From: Pteria penguin
Lineage: Eukaryota > Mollusca > Bivalvia > Pterioida > Pteriidae
Assembly: GCA_035048485.1 (NCBI GenBank)
Contig: CM068590.1
Coordinates: 5,146,093-5,210,092 of the forward strand
DNA length: 64,000 bases
Direction of reading: 5' to 3'
Shown: in pieces, positions 22,085-32,874 of the stretch
Position numbering within the stretch: the first letter of the stretch is position 1
Layout of the letters: each line of letters begins with the position of its first letter
Position numbers and translations under genes: made by a program
Notes under the pieces: model-generated
Seen by the model: only the letters and a program-made list of their open reading frames with translations
The model's database searches: none
Told to the model about the DNA's origin: nothing

Positions 22085-22640
22085 GTGTAAGTGAGCAGTA
22101 GTGTTTGGGTAAAGTGTTGTGTGGGATACCGTTAATGTACTATTTGTAGGATAACTTTTACTATCTTGTGTATAGAATGGTGTTTTTGTATTGTGTAAGA
22201 TACCTGTAATGTGCTATTTGTAGGATAGAGTTTTACTGTCTTTTGTATATAATATCGTTTATCGTGTTGTGCGGGATGCCGCTAATGTGCTTTATTTAGG
22301 ATAGTTTTACTGACTTGTGTAGAGGATAGCGTTTATTGTGTTGTGCGGGATGCCGCTAATGTGCTATATTTAGGATAGAGATTTACTGACTTGTGTAGAG
22401 GATAGCGTTTATTGTGTTGTGTGGGATACCGCTAATGTGCTATATTTAGGATAGTGTTTACTAACATTTGTATAGGATAGCTTTTATTGTGTTGTGTGGA
22501 ATACCACTATATACTATATTTAGGAAAGTTTTACTGACTTGAGTATAGGATAGCGTTTATAGTGTGTGAGATACCGCTAATGTGCTATATTTAGGATACA
22601 GTTTACTGTCTTGTGTATGGTTTAAGGTTTACTAATTTGT
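22085..22640 (-). repeat. Degenerate 75-bp tandem repeat downstream of receptor gene 1
   Basis: About six imperfect units of 68-77 bp built on GATAGCGTTTATTGTGTTGTGYGGGATRCCGCTAATGTGC and TATATTTAGGATAG. It lies just 3' of the stop codon of the tail exon at 22836-23697, probably in the 3' UTR or 3' flank. Several units contain TTTATT, which is AATAAA on the gene's strand. A related single-copy version lies 3' of gene 2 (about 36408-36520), so the ancestral segment predates the gene duplication. Confidence 0.8.
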
Positions 22641-22835
22641 GTTTACGAAAGCATTCATTGTTTCATACAAGATATAACGTTAATTGCCATCTGTTTTATG
22701 GAACTTATGATATAAAATTAATTCTGTTTTTGTAATATTCACTTAGTTTTGTCTAATTGTTAGTGTGTGTTTGATATAAGTTACTGGGTTATCTTTATCA
22801 AACGTTTCGTCATACTCTCTTAGTAAGCGCTATTT

Positions 22836-23697
22836 TTACTTAGAAAAATCGTTATCGGTTACTTGTGTACAGGCTGACTGCCGTTCTCGAAGTTTTAATT
22901 TTTCGATTTTGGTCTTGAGAAATGAATTGTCTGTTTGCAGACCTACAGAGTTTTTCACGAAAGGAACAGTCGGTACAAGACTCAGACGAATGTTCTGGTG
23001 AGAGTAATCTGTCGGTTTAGCTGTGGGTACATATTCCGTAGTTAATGTATTCTCATAAGACATTGTATTGGTCGTAGCTGGGTTTTGAACCAGCGCCACA
23101 GTTCCATCTGCTCTATTGTCGAATACCGCAATAGTGTCCGGTGATACCAAGCCGTGGTTTGCGTTACTTGTTATTTTCATCGAAGACAAACCAATAGTAC
23201 CACGGTGTACCGTCTCCTTATTGGAATCTGATAACTGTTTAGTAACTAATGATTTGTTTGTACCGTTGGAGTTTTTGTCCTTTAAATTGCAAGGCGTTTC
23301 TTTCATAACGTAATTTTTTTCAACCCGAGAATACATATTATCAACATTCTGGTCATTCCTGGCATTCCGAAAGCACGCGGTATCGTACTCTCCACTGTTA
23401 TTCGTATGTCGTATCTGCCCGTATTCTCTATTGAGTGGCTCGCTATATCGACGGACTCTCTGCAGCTTGTCGAACACCTCGTAATCTTCACTGACCTTTT
23501 TCTTAGTGTTGAGTGTCTTATAATCCTGTTGGTTGTTACTGAGGTCAACTTTTGTGTTTACACTCTTTTTCAGTTTCTTGTTTTTCGTGTTGTCCCCGTA
23601 TCCAGTCCGTCTTTGCATGTTTTGATCAAGACCACATCTTTTTTGGAAGGGCATATTGTGTAAGTGCTTGTTGGAGTGCTTGTTTTTCTTACAAATC
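22836..23697 (-). CDS. Receptor gene 1, terminal exon: cytoplasmic tail (286 aa)
   Basis: The exon starts after an acceptor (CTTTAACACTTCAG) with one G completing an Arg codon from the transmembrane exon, then reads ICKKNKHSNKH and ends ..TQVTDNDFSK at a stop. The first ~45 residues are Lys/Arg-rich, as expected just inside the membrane. Tyrosines sit at about 59 (DYKTL), 72 (DYEVF), 92 (EYGQI), 104 (GEYDTACF), 122 (NMYSRV), 129 (KNY) and 222 (TEYVPTAK). Most are conserved in the paralogue at 36650-37595, as is the C-terminal LQTDNSFL. Two intact tails with clear divergence suggest selection on the protein. Signalling through SH2/PTB partners is inferred from YxxI/V spacing only. No named family is assigned. 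Confidence 0.72.
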
Positions 23698-23850
23698 CTG
23701 AAGTGTTAAAGCATATGTGTTTTAATAATATACAAGAAAGTGAACCCAGTGCATGTATATGGATCAATTTCCGTATTAGATTCGAACCTATGTACTTGGC
23801 GTCTTGCTGTTACCTTAATTCTGTCCTCAGGTTGATTCTTTCGCGATTTT

Positions 23851-24052
23851 AGGTCAGTCTGCTTTACTTTTAGGTCAATTAACTTTCTCTTAAGGTCAGT
23901 TTACTTCACTTTTAGGTCAGTTTACTTCACTTTTATGTCAGTGTACTTCACTTTTGTGTCAGTTTACTTCACTTTTATGTCAGTTTACTTCACTTTTAGG
24001 TCAGTTTACTTCACTTTTATGTCAGTTTACTTTACTTTTAGGTCAGTTTATT
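23851..24052. repeat. 21-bp minisatellite in intron of receptor gene 1
   Basis: Nine and a half units of 21 bp, consensus AGGTCAGTTTACTTCACTTTT with A/T/G variation at the start. It lies in the intron between the transmembrane exon and the tail exon. The equivalent intron of gene 2 holds an unrelated minisatellite. Confidence 0.93.
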
Positions 24053-24407
24053 GATTGGTTTTAACTTGGAATATTCATACTTCGGATTTCCCCAGCTTCG
24101 AACATGTGCATCACCGATTAGAAATAACCTTTCTTTCCTTCATGTGAGAAGTAAAAATATTGAGATATTGATCTGATTTCCATGATTCAAAGTCTAAACG
24201 ATATATATGCACAATGTCGTTTGGACTTTCAATTGTGGAAATCGAATCGGTATCTCAGATTTTATACATACAGGATTTTATATATTAATATGTCGGGAAA
24301 TTCCGACTAAAATCAAGTACGATGCTACTGGATAAACAATTCTCCCCCCTTGGTATATAGAATGACGACTTTAGTTGATAATGTAAACATTGATATTGTT
24401 AACTTAC

Positions 24408-24489
24408 CGATAGATGAGGCAAATGTTGATGGTTATCAGTGCAACGATGATTAAACCGGCTCCTGTTCCAATAAGTATGAGAGTGGGCA
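24408..24489 (-). CDS. Receptor gene 1, transmembrane exon
   Basis: An 82-bp minus-strand exon between acceptor ATATTGTAG and donor CG|GTAAGTT. With two leading bases it reads PTLILIGTGAGLIIVALITI then NICLIY, a single uncharged segment of about 24 residues suited to span a membrane. The CG left at the donor joins the G of the next exon to give Arg, followed by ICKKN, a positive stop-transfer sequence. The paralogous exon at 38835-38913 has the same phase at both ends and shares GLII.ALI.IN..LI. The preceding exon must end with one base of a codon. The GxxxG-like GTGAG could support dimerisation (inference). Confidence 0.7.
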
Positions 24490-24494
24490 CTACA

Positions 24495-25310
24495 ATATAG
24501 AGAAACAAATGTCCATCTTATAACAGCAACTAATTTGTAATTCACACAGTTGGGTTCTGGTTGGCGAATTGATGTACAAGTTTAAAAACATTTCATTCTG
24601 ATGAAAGATTGCAGTCCATCTGAATTGTTTCGGAAGTTCAAGCTACAACTTCATGAAACACTGACAACTCTGTAAGATGAACTCTAACATGTGATTATAA
24701 ACTTATCTTCAATTATTCACACAAGCACCAACACCGATTCATATACGCATTCACCCGTGCACACACTAATATACACATACTGTCCATACTTCTCTATTTT
24801 TTCAAATTGTGATTTGTGGATATTATAATAAAACTGAATGCTTTATTCAATTTCTTTTGAGCTCTCTGTATTTAGATTTTATTGAATAATGGGATTTGCC
24901 TAGAGACTCAGCTTTAAGGTACGATAAATTTTTCCACATAGCACATCCAAAGACACATCCTCACGCACCGTTTGTCTGCCTGTCTCTCTCACTCCCTCAA
25001 ATTTTGATTTGTTTGGGTTTTTTTTGTATTATCATTAAGTCGTACACACACGTTTTGGGTAGATATTTACACCTACATGGTATCGAGACGTCAGTGAATT
25101 TTTTTTTTCATTACTGAAGGAATAAATTTGCCATTTATTCAAATCATCAACGCCACTTTAGGAAAAACTTAATTTGATATTAGAGATAAGTTATACGGAT
25201 TAAGTAACTCTGAGGCAGAATACTCCGTTCCCCCCTAATTAATTCATTTGTAAATATTGTAAGTGACAGTTCCAGTGGGATTTTGTACCAAACAAAGAAC
25301 ACAATATTCA
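24495..25310. other. Intron of receptor gene 1
   Basis: Shares short collinear blocks with the same intron of gene 2, for example TCGGAAGTTCAAGCTACAA at about 24630 and TCAGAAGTTCAAGTTGCAA at about 39323. No exon recognised. Confidence 0.45.
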
Positions 25311-25317
25311 CACATGT

Positions 25318-25445
25318 ATGAGGACACAAATAGCTTCGTCAATTGACAATTTCCGGGTCTTGTTTCATCGTATAAATCATTTAGTTGAAGCACTAATGCT
25401 TATATATGACAAAAAGTTCAAGTGGATCACAAGTGGACACGATCA
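25318..25445 (-). repeat. Conserved intronic segment, unit C copy
   Basis: Paralogue of 645-775 and 39830-39968. Unlike those, no GA microsatellite follows it. Confidence 0.55.
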
Positions 25446-25607
25446 AGTTTTTGTCGTTTATATTATAGTATGGTCGCATAATTTGTTGTCAGATGATTTT
25501 GACGACTTGTCAGCTCTTTAAGTCGACATTTTAAATACTTATGTTGACAAATAGATAACAAACATGACAAGGTAGTTATCATACCATACATGCGTGTATA
25601 ACTTTTG

Positions 25608-25690
25608 TGCACCATACACATTTCGACAACTTACATTTGTATGTCTGTTCAGTGATGCTCAAGACCGAAACTGAAAATCTAAAGTGTAAA
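25608..25690 (-). mobile_element. Interspersed repeat family B, partial
   Basis: TTTTGTGCACCATACACATTTCGACAACTTAC corresponds in complement to the right end of the complete copies. The remaining part is lost. Confidence 0.55.
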
Positions 25691-25699
25691 AATTTGAAG

Positions 25700-27500
25700 T
25701 GCTAAAATATTGACCTACGTACCTACATAAGACACTAAGAATCAATGGCGAAGGCCGTGTGAGAGGAAGACTGTCCTTAACGTCCGAATAATTCATAGAC
25801 TGTTCTCACAGGAATTGGAATTATATATGTCAAAAATGACTCGCACTGACAAGACAAAATTACATCGGACAAGTCGACATAGGTATCGGACAAATGAGTA
25901 GCAGAAATATGACACCATAATTTTCTTCTTTTAAGAGGTATTAATTTTTCCAAAATGGACTACTGCATGCTAAAATAAAATCTTGGATTTGGCATCGTGG
26001 TTGAAAATATAAGAATCGAGTGACAAAGTATAGCTGTGCCATAGACGTTGGAACTGCCCTGAATAACTTTGTTATCTTAACTCAATATATTTATTTTTAT
26101 ATTGCATCCCGTGAAACAAGAAATGTTGAATTAATTAATAACTTCTCTAATAACAACAGGGCATGTAAGAAATTAGCATTAAATTTGACGATTGAATACC
26201 CGTAACATTAAAACGAAAAATTAAAATTACATCATTAAGTGCAGCTATTACAAAACAGAACTGTGTGAACTCTGAATAAAGCCATAGCAAGCAGTCCCAA
26301 GAGAGTGTCATATGTAAAAATTGGTCACAACTTTATCCATAAAGTCCCATAGCTCCGGAACGAAATATTGAAATTTAAGCAAAGATTACACAGATTTTGT
26401 GGTTACCACAACAAAACATTGAGTGAAGTTACAAGTGATGCAGAGTAATCACAAGATATAGAGCGTTAAGTAAATCAGTACTCAAAAGTTGACGAATTAT
26501 GTCCCAGTTTCCACAAAATATCGAAAATTTTGCCAAAAAGTAAACAGTTTGAGAGGTTATCGGAATAAAACCTGTGTGATGTTTGAAGTAATTAACAGCA
26601 AGCACATTCAGGAGATGTGAATGAAACATGAAAGAATTGATAGACAGACATTTGTATCCATAAAAGTTTTGTTATAGACAGGCGCAGAAACATGAAAATT
26701 GCTTGCAAGGTAATTTACGTTTAGGACATGGAGACATATTTTGTCAACAATTAACAAATTACAATTTCAATAAGGTTCAAAATTTTAAAAAATGTTGACT
26801 TATCTTTATATAATGATGGAAGTCCTAAAATCTAACTATATTTGCTATGCTAGTCAGATTGTTTTCTGTATTAAAGTTAAATGTGATTAAAAATTCCAAA
26901 TCACCTCTCCTGGAAAATCCTGATACATATCCTTGTATTTGAGGTTTGTCTCAATATTTTTTTTTTACAGCTCAGGAATACAGATGCCTTTCTAAGAACA
27001 CTTAGCATTTAGGAGCAAGGGGGGGGGGGGGTAGTGTTGTTGACAAAAATGATACCATAATCACATATCGAATACAGTGCATCCCAATTTATTTATTTAT
27101 TTATATTATTTATCTATATTCATACATATACGATCACAAAACCTATCCACCAAATGTCTCTTAAAAAGAATGGTTTTGGTGTGGACTAAAGACGACATCA
27201 TAGCATAGTTAAATTGAATATGTAATTACATACGTTTGTGAACTATATCTATTTAATATAATTTCAATAAGTCAGTATTATAAATATTCTTTTTTTTTTC
27301 AGTGCTGAAAAAGTTGAGCAAGTTGTCTGACTTGTATGACTTAACATGTTTAGATTTACAATCTATGGCGAAAGGAGTTGATGTGCTTTCTATCAAAAAG
27401 CCTTCAACCTAGTCCAACGGTTAGATTAACAAACAACGCATGCGTGCACGACATGTTTCAAATCAGAGGGCATGTCGTTTTTTTGTTCTGATAATGGGCC
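25700..27500. other. Unassigned intron-like DNA with G13 run
   Basis: No exon supported. A run of 13 G is at 27019-27031 and a T run at about 26959-26967. Confidence 0.4.
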
Positions 27501-27523
27501 GATAGAATTAACATAAATCTTAC

Positions 27524-27698
27524 CGTCCATGTCTGAGTCCACAGTTTTCTGTTTAAAATTCTTCTTCGTTTGCCGATTTTAGAATATCTTTAGATTTAAG
27601 AATATCTTAGACTATAATCAGGATAACGTTATCACGGTATTCCTTCCTTGTTTCACTTCCTTTAAACAAATATGGAGTCTGGGTTAAAGTTTCATGAT
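27524..27698 (-). pseudogene. Degenerate exon-like segment, unit C
   Basis: Aligns with the open exon at 2761-2918 (shared AAGGAAGTGA.ACAAGGAA). It retains an acceptor-like CGGTAG and a donor ACG|GTAAGA, but all three frames of the full segment contain stops. Only the last 18 codons are open in the phase that fits the transmembrane exon (..KQKTVDSDMD, then one G). Either gene 1 uses a shortened or different upstream exon, or this is a relic beside a newer exon not recognised here. Confidence 0.4.
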
Positions 27699-27769
27699 CT
27701 ACCGATGTGATCCGGAAACGTTTTCAATATTTGTTTATAAAACGATACTATAGTTTGGGAAACAACAAG

Positions 27770-28085
27770 TACAGGGGAAAACAGAAGATATCTGGCAAAG
27801 CTGTATTACATAAATCACCACGGACATGCACTCAGAATATGATTGTAGTACATTATACACGGAAAAACATTTAAAAAATATTCGATTGTGCTGCGGTTAC
27901 GATACCGACTTAGGACGGTAAACAGAAGTAACAAACGTCATACAAACGTGGACATCATTAAATAGGTTTGTTTCCTAAGATGCCCATAAACCGATTAACC
28001 ACACCAGTTGATTGAGTACTGTCATATCAATTGACCGTCCTATCGTCGGTATCACAACTGCAGTTTAATTGGGTTTTTCTTTTTT
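27770..28085. mobile_element. Interspersed repeat family A, two halves in inverted orientation
   Basis: A plus-oriented part (27770-27945, with GATTGTGCTGCGGTTACGATACCGACTTAGGACGGT) is followed by a minus-oriented part (27960-28085, with CCGATTAACCACACC, then AATTGACCGTCCTATCGTCGGT). The core words face each other, giving a fold-back arrangement. Confidence 0.7.
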
Positions 28086-28372
28086 TTTCATTTTTATGGT
28101 GGTTTTTTCATACATTACTTACAGTGCATGTCAGTGGTGACATTTGTAATACGACTGAGTGTATATATATATAGCCAGTTTAAGTGATTACATGCATTGA
28201 CAAACATGCTTACTTAACTCATGCCATGATTAATTAAAACCATCTACCACATTCTGACAAACTCATGTCATGTCAAAGTAATTCATGTTGATAAGCTTAG
28301 GTCAACACAATTTCACAAACTTATGTCATGACCGATCAGTGACATGTTTAGATATTGTTATGTTTTGCAATG

Positions 28373-28497
28373 TCATGGCAAACTAATGTTACCTTAGTCA
28401 TGGCAAACTAATTTTACCTTAGTCATGGCAAACTAATGTTACCTTAGTCATGGCAAACTAATGTTACCTTAGTCATGGCAAACTAATGTTACCCTAT
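28373..28497. repeat. 25-bp tandem repeat, five units
   Basis: Unit TTAGTCATGGCAAACTAATGTTACC, almost perfect. A single related word (GTCATGGTAAACTAATGTCA) is present at the corresponding place in copies A (about 3344) and B (about 8177), so the array expanded only in this unit. Confidence 0.93.
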
Positions 28498-28639
28498 AAA
28501 GTCAAACTCATCTCTTGAAAAATACACCACTTCTAACATAAACTTTCGTTTTATGATATTCCTTTTTTCATCTTGCGTTACCGGCCATAGTTAGTCGGAC
28601 TTATAAGTAGGATTATATTTTTAAGTGTCTGGTCTAAAC

Positions 28640-28960
28640 TGATTTATGTCACCGAAAAAAATTGAAAATTTTTATAGCGACAATTTTCAGATATGGTACC
28701 GATTTTGATCTTGTATACATGAATATTCTGATCCAAGGGAGAAGTAAATGTCTAGAAACGAAACAGGATAATTCAAGAAATAATTATTTTCTTCTCCCTC
28801 TAACATATTTTGTCATATATCTATATGCAATGATGTTCGTTGTCATCATATTAATCCACGCACTCTCCCATCCCCTACCTATCTTTGGAACATTACTCAG
28901 CATGTTCATCTCTCCAGATTTTGTGGGGAGTCCGCAAAATGCAATCGGTAAGGTGACAAT
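28640..28960. other. Segment shared with copy A 3500-3820
   Basis: Collinear though diverged relative of 3500-3820 (TAGCGACAATTT.TAGATATG and other words). It is missing from copy B. The 177-codon frame over it is not conserved in copy A, so I do not call it a gene. Confidence 0.4.
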
Positions 28961-28961
28961 A

Positions 28962-29190
28962 AAATGTCAAATGGAATATACCAAAAAGAAAAAAATTGTC
29001 TGCGTAAAGTTGTCACGGATATCAGAGAATACAAGAATAAAAACCCATAAAATACGGCAAAAATATTCAATTGTAATGCAAAAATGGTACCGACTTAGAG
29101 CATTTCGTATGACAATCGTCACTATTTGTGTAGGTAATCGGTTTAAAGATCCACCCTTTCACCGATCATACAAACAGTGTAACTACAGAA
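28962..29190 (+). mobile_element. Interspersed repeat family A, degenerate copy
   Basis: AAAAATATTCAATTGTAATGC, GGTACCGACTTAG and AATCGGTTTAAAGATCCACCC follow the family order. Confidence 0.5.
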
Positions 29191-29488
29191 CATGAATTAA
29201 AAGATTTATAATAATAAACATAAATAAAAAGGGGCAACAGGTTACTCGATCTGAGAGGTCATACAATATGAAGTCTTGTATTATCATAGAATATCTATAA
29301 TATCAAAGGTATTAAGCAAAATCGTATTTTATAACCTCTTAAACTTATTTGGACCTTGTTATCCATATTGAGGATTATTTGTAGAAATTTAAAGGTATGG
29401 GTTTTTTTTCATTGCATCTTGTGGTGTCTAAAGGTAGGTCTATACACCGGTTGACGAATGTGACTTAAGAAATGAATCTAATTTGATA

Positions 29489-29601
29489 TTTCGTTGGATG
29501 GAGGTATACAACGAATAAATGAAAGAAAACTGCATCATTGCGCGTAGTTGTCCTTCCTTATTTTATTTTTTGTTTGTTTGGTATACCTCCATCCAACGAA
29601 A
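29489..29601. repeat. 21-bp perfect inverted repeat with 71-bp spacer
   Basis: TTTCGTTGGATGGAGGTATAC (21 bp, 29489-29509) is exactly complemented at 29581-29601. It could be the ends of a very short MITE or a hairpin; there is no gene context. Confidence 0.85.
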
Positions 29602-29814
29602 AAGAAATAAGATTAATTCCTTATCACTTAATTCCTTCCACACAGTTCTGTATGCACTATTTCTCCACAACTCTAAAGTTCCGCAGCGGTGACGTGAATA
29701 TTGACTTCACGGTGAAGAAAACGCGAGAAGTTCGACGTCAGAGAAAAAAATCGTGGATGAAATATACCACAATTTTTCTATCCACTCAAAATGCGTAAAA
29801 AAACATGTAAAACT

Positions 29815-29925
29815 AAATGACTTCAATTGATCGTCTTGGGTCGGTACTACAAGTGCATTACAATCGAATATGGACTATGATATATGGGTTACCCTTCGGC
29901 ACTTCGTCGTTGTTTACTTTGTATC
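29815..29925. repeat. Family A remnant (minus) joined to a shared 45-bp block
   Basis: AATTGATCGTCTTGGGTCGGTA is a family A core in minus sense. It is followed by GGACTATGATATATGGGTTACC and CTTCGGCACTTCGTCGTTG. The latter block recurs on the minus strand at about 49955-50005 and, more weakly, inside 60540-60605. Confidence 0.5.
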
Positions 29926-30457
29926 ATATTTTTATGTGTTTATTCCGGCATGATCTGTACGTACGTGGCGACCATTTCCACTCAGCCGAGTGAGAACGAT
30001 CTATATTTTTACCGTTTCACACGATCATATCTATATGTGGGCACGCCAAACATATTTCAAATAAATAAAGTTTTTATGGAAGGCTTGAAATGAAATGATA
30101 CATGAAAAACTCACTATAATTGTCATATTTCAATGCACAGACGAAGGATCATTATACTTGTATTTCAAAAACTACTATATTTTTAAATGTCACAATTGAA
30201 ATATTACGCATTTCCATCATAATTCAATTCGCTATTTTTAAAAGAGGGTGACTTTTCAAGAGAAAATTGTTCTTGTAAATCAGAGACCATTGCATTTGTG
30301 CTTTTATCACTTGTAATAGCATAGAGGTATGATTCGCATTTATTATACATACTGATATATAATTGCATGAATGTAAAAAGCGAGCGATCATATGGATCCC
30401 TAATTTCGTTCTTATAGAAGTTTCGTCTGTATGTAAGGGCATTTACGGCGTGTGTGG

Positions 30458-30560
30458 CTAGCCAAACAGGAGACAATCAGTCCTCCCGGGCACCTGGTCT
30501 CACCTCTGAATTTCAGGGGTCAGTGAATGCCCACTGTGGTACATTGTTGTTATTGCCATA
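30458..30560 (+). mobile_element. Interspersed repeat family D
   Basis: GGCTAGCCAAACAGGAGAC, CTCCCGGGCACCTGGTCTC, ACCTCTGAATTTCAGGGG and GCCCACTGTGGTACATTG. It serves as the uninterrupted reference for the copy split by a SINE at 44300-44700. Related sequences occur at 41640-41765, 49290-49450 and 53205-53365. Confidence 0.65.
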
Positions 30561-30564
30561 GTCA

Positions 30565-31195
30565 TGTGACACCAGTTACTTTCGTATTTTACATTAATTA
30601 TTGCAACTGTAAGATCTCATAATGCCTTGCGATGTACAATTACTTAGATACATTATATATACTAGTACAGTACAGAAAACACGCATTGCTATCCCATTGA
30701 ACTCTTTAATTGAGCTTGGGTAAAAACGAAAAGTGTCCATACATGAAATGTGTGTACTCTGTGAACTTTCCACATGTTCAGAACACCACATAATCAGAAC
30801 ACCTTTGCATTTAATGTGTATGTCGGTACATACTCATTAGAATAAGGAAAATTCTCATTTAAAAATACACCAAGAACTTTTGATCAATGCTAATGTGTCT
30901 CTTCCTTATAAAAGTTTATTCCTATATACATATGCTTGGTTTACTAATTTCTCAATACCATACAGATGTGAAACACTACCTACGTAATTTACATAACAGA
31001 TAATATTTTTTGAGATTTCAGTTTCAAAATGCTATATATGAATATAAACATGAAATGAAGATGATTATTGCAAAAGAAAATTATTTTTTTGTGATGATAT
31101 GTTAATCTGTCAGCAGAACACTCTAATAATGCTGGTCTTTCTAGAAATCAAAGAAACTTCTTATAACCAGGTAACTATAAGAATAATGCTGATAT
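30565..31195. other. Unassigned AT-rich DNA
   Basis: No supported feature. Confidence 0.4.
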
Positions 31196-31204
31196 TGAAA
31201 AATT

Positions 31205-31552
31205 ACAAGAGCTTAGGTTTTAGTTTGATTTCTCTACATCTGAAAACTTTGATTTGAGTTTGACTTCTCTAGATATTGTACCTTAGATATGAGTTTGATT
31301 TCTCTAGATCTGAGAACTTTGATTTGAGTTTGATTTCTCTAGATATGAAACGATGATTTGAGTTTGACTTCTCTAGATCTGAGACGTTGATTTGAGTTGG
31401 CTTGTCTAGATCTGAGACGTTGGTTTGAGTTGACTTGTCTAGATCTGAGACGTTGATTTGAGTTGACTTGTCTAGATCTGAGACGTTGATTTGAGTTTGA
31501 CTTGTCTAGATCTGAGACGTTGATTTGAGTTTGATTTCTCTAGATCTGGTAT
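31205..31552. repeat. 33-bp minisatellite, about ten units
   Basis: Units GATTTGAGTTTGACTTSTCTAGATCTGAGACGTT. The right-hand units are nearly identical and the left-hand ones more diverged. Each carries TCTAGATCTGAGA. Confidence 0.93.
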
Positions 31553-31737
31553 TAACTCTGTTTAATCATTACCTGATTTATGAAATGATTTCATTGACAT
31601 TTCAACTTATAAACAGTATAATCAGTTTCTGAATTCATTTTTGTTACAATGTTTTCTTTATAACAATGTTGCCTCTACGAATACATCACGAAAAGGGAGA
31701 ATCTTCAATTTTCCTAACCAGTTCCTGAGAGACAGAT

Positions 31738-31786
31738 CATAATTTATCACATAATTTATCACATAATTTATCACATAATTTATCGA
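31738..31786. repeat. Short tandem repeat (TTTATCACATAA)n
   Basis: About four units of 12 bp, followed directly by TCGATCGATCGATTGATT, the tail of a minus-strand SINE. Confidence 0.9.
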
Positions 31787-32065
31787 TCGATCGATTGATT
31801 CTTGTTTATGTCACTCCACCTTTGATTCACTTATAAGGTGCCGACATCAGCCTGATGCATTACATTACCATTTAATCCTTTGCAACAGACATTACTAAAG
31901 CAGTGATGGATCTTATGTGTGCCAATACTACCGTGATATTGTGCGCCGAATTTTACTATCTAATACCAAATACAGGACACCAGTGTGCCCACTGCAGAAG
32001 TCGAACCCGGAACCTTTTTGTCAAGAGCCGAGCGTCTAATCCACTAAAGAATCATCCGCAATTTA
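31787..32065 (-). mobile_element. tRNA-derived SINE, near full length, minus strand
   Basis: The tail is GATT-type at the left. The body is related to the elements at 19466-19720 and 44388-44655 (CCGACATCAGCCTGATGCATT is the complement of the GCATCAGGCAGAT 3' part). A B-box complement GTCGAACCCGGAACC lies near 32000, and CGAGCGTCTAATCCACTAAAG is the A-box side. Confidence 0.75.
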
Positions 32066-32092
32066 ACTTTTTAACTTAAGAACAAGTGGACA

Positions 32093-32167
32093 GGTAGCGC
32101 TGTAGGTAGCGCGCTAACTTCTCATCAATGCGACCCGGGTTCGATTCCCGGTAAGGCTGTCACCAAT
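32093..32167 (+). mobile_element. tRNA-like head of a SINE (tRNA pseudogene)
   Basis: A perfect T arm (CCGGG-TTCGATT-CCCGG) and a perfect four-pair D arm (GCGC-TGTAGGTA-GCGC) are present. The anticodon arm and acceptor stem do not pair, so this is not a working tRNA. It lies about 30 bp from, and head-to-head with, the SINE at 31787-32065. Confidence 0.6.
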
Positions 32168-32169
32168 CT

Positions 32170-32870
32170 TACTTCTTGGGTATTCTTCCGGTACTCTTGT
32201 TTCCTATCACAAAAACGACACCCTTATATCAAGATCCGTGCCAACGAGCAAGATTTATATGAATTGTTAACTTGTTTCTTAATCGTTGTAAAATAAAGTT
32301 AAATGTTAAATAATGTTGACTCTTATATGATGCAAGGTTGTATGTGCATACAAATTTGCTAATCAAGTAGACTTGATTGCCATTTTAAAAATGTGATACA
32401 AAAGTTTGATACGGAAGAAAACAAGAGAAATAAATTAATGCGGCATTCGAACAGACAACAAACATATCCGGAGTATATTAGAGGAAATAATACCATAAAT
32501 CAAAAGAGACAGTTTCCGTACAAGCTTATATAAATTGTTTCAACCACAGAGTTATTTAAAATAAAAGCATGAATGGGATATTTATACATGAAATCGTTGC
32601 GAATCTACTAGGTAAGGAATGTGGTCTGTCCGAATCCACTTGTTATTTCTATTTAGATATCGAGATCGATGAGCGACACACAAACATAAAAACATAATAC
32701 CGAACTAACACAAGTAAGAATGTAAGCTACATATTCTGAATATGTATATACCATGACAATCTACGATGGCATTGGGGTTAAGACGGAAATTGAAAGACTT
32801 AAAATAAAGCCAATTTCTTAATCAAGGAATACGATAGAGCCAATTTCTTAGTACTTCTGATTTCTTTATT
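32170..32870. other. Unassigned AT-rich DNA
   Basis: No supported feature. Confidence 0.4.
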
Positions 32871-32874
32871 CTTT

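Noticed and set aside
28662..29195. 177-codon plus-strand frame with a hydrophobic segment
   Set aside because: The equivalent sequence in copy A (3500-3820) does not keep the frame, and its 3' part is a family A repeat.
32093..32167. Possible functional tRNA gene
   Set aside because: The D and T arms pair perfectly, but the anticodon and acceptor stems do not, so it is a SINE head or tRNA pseudogene.
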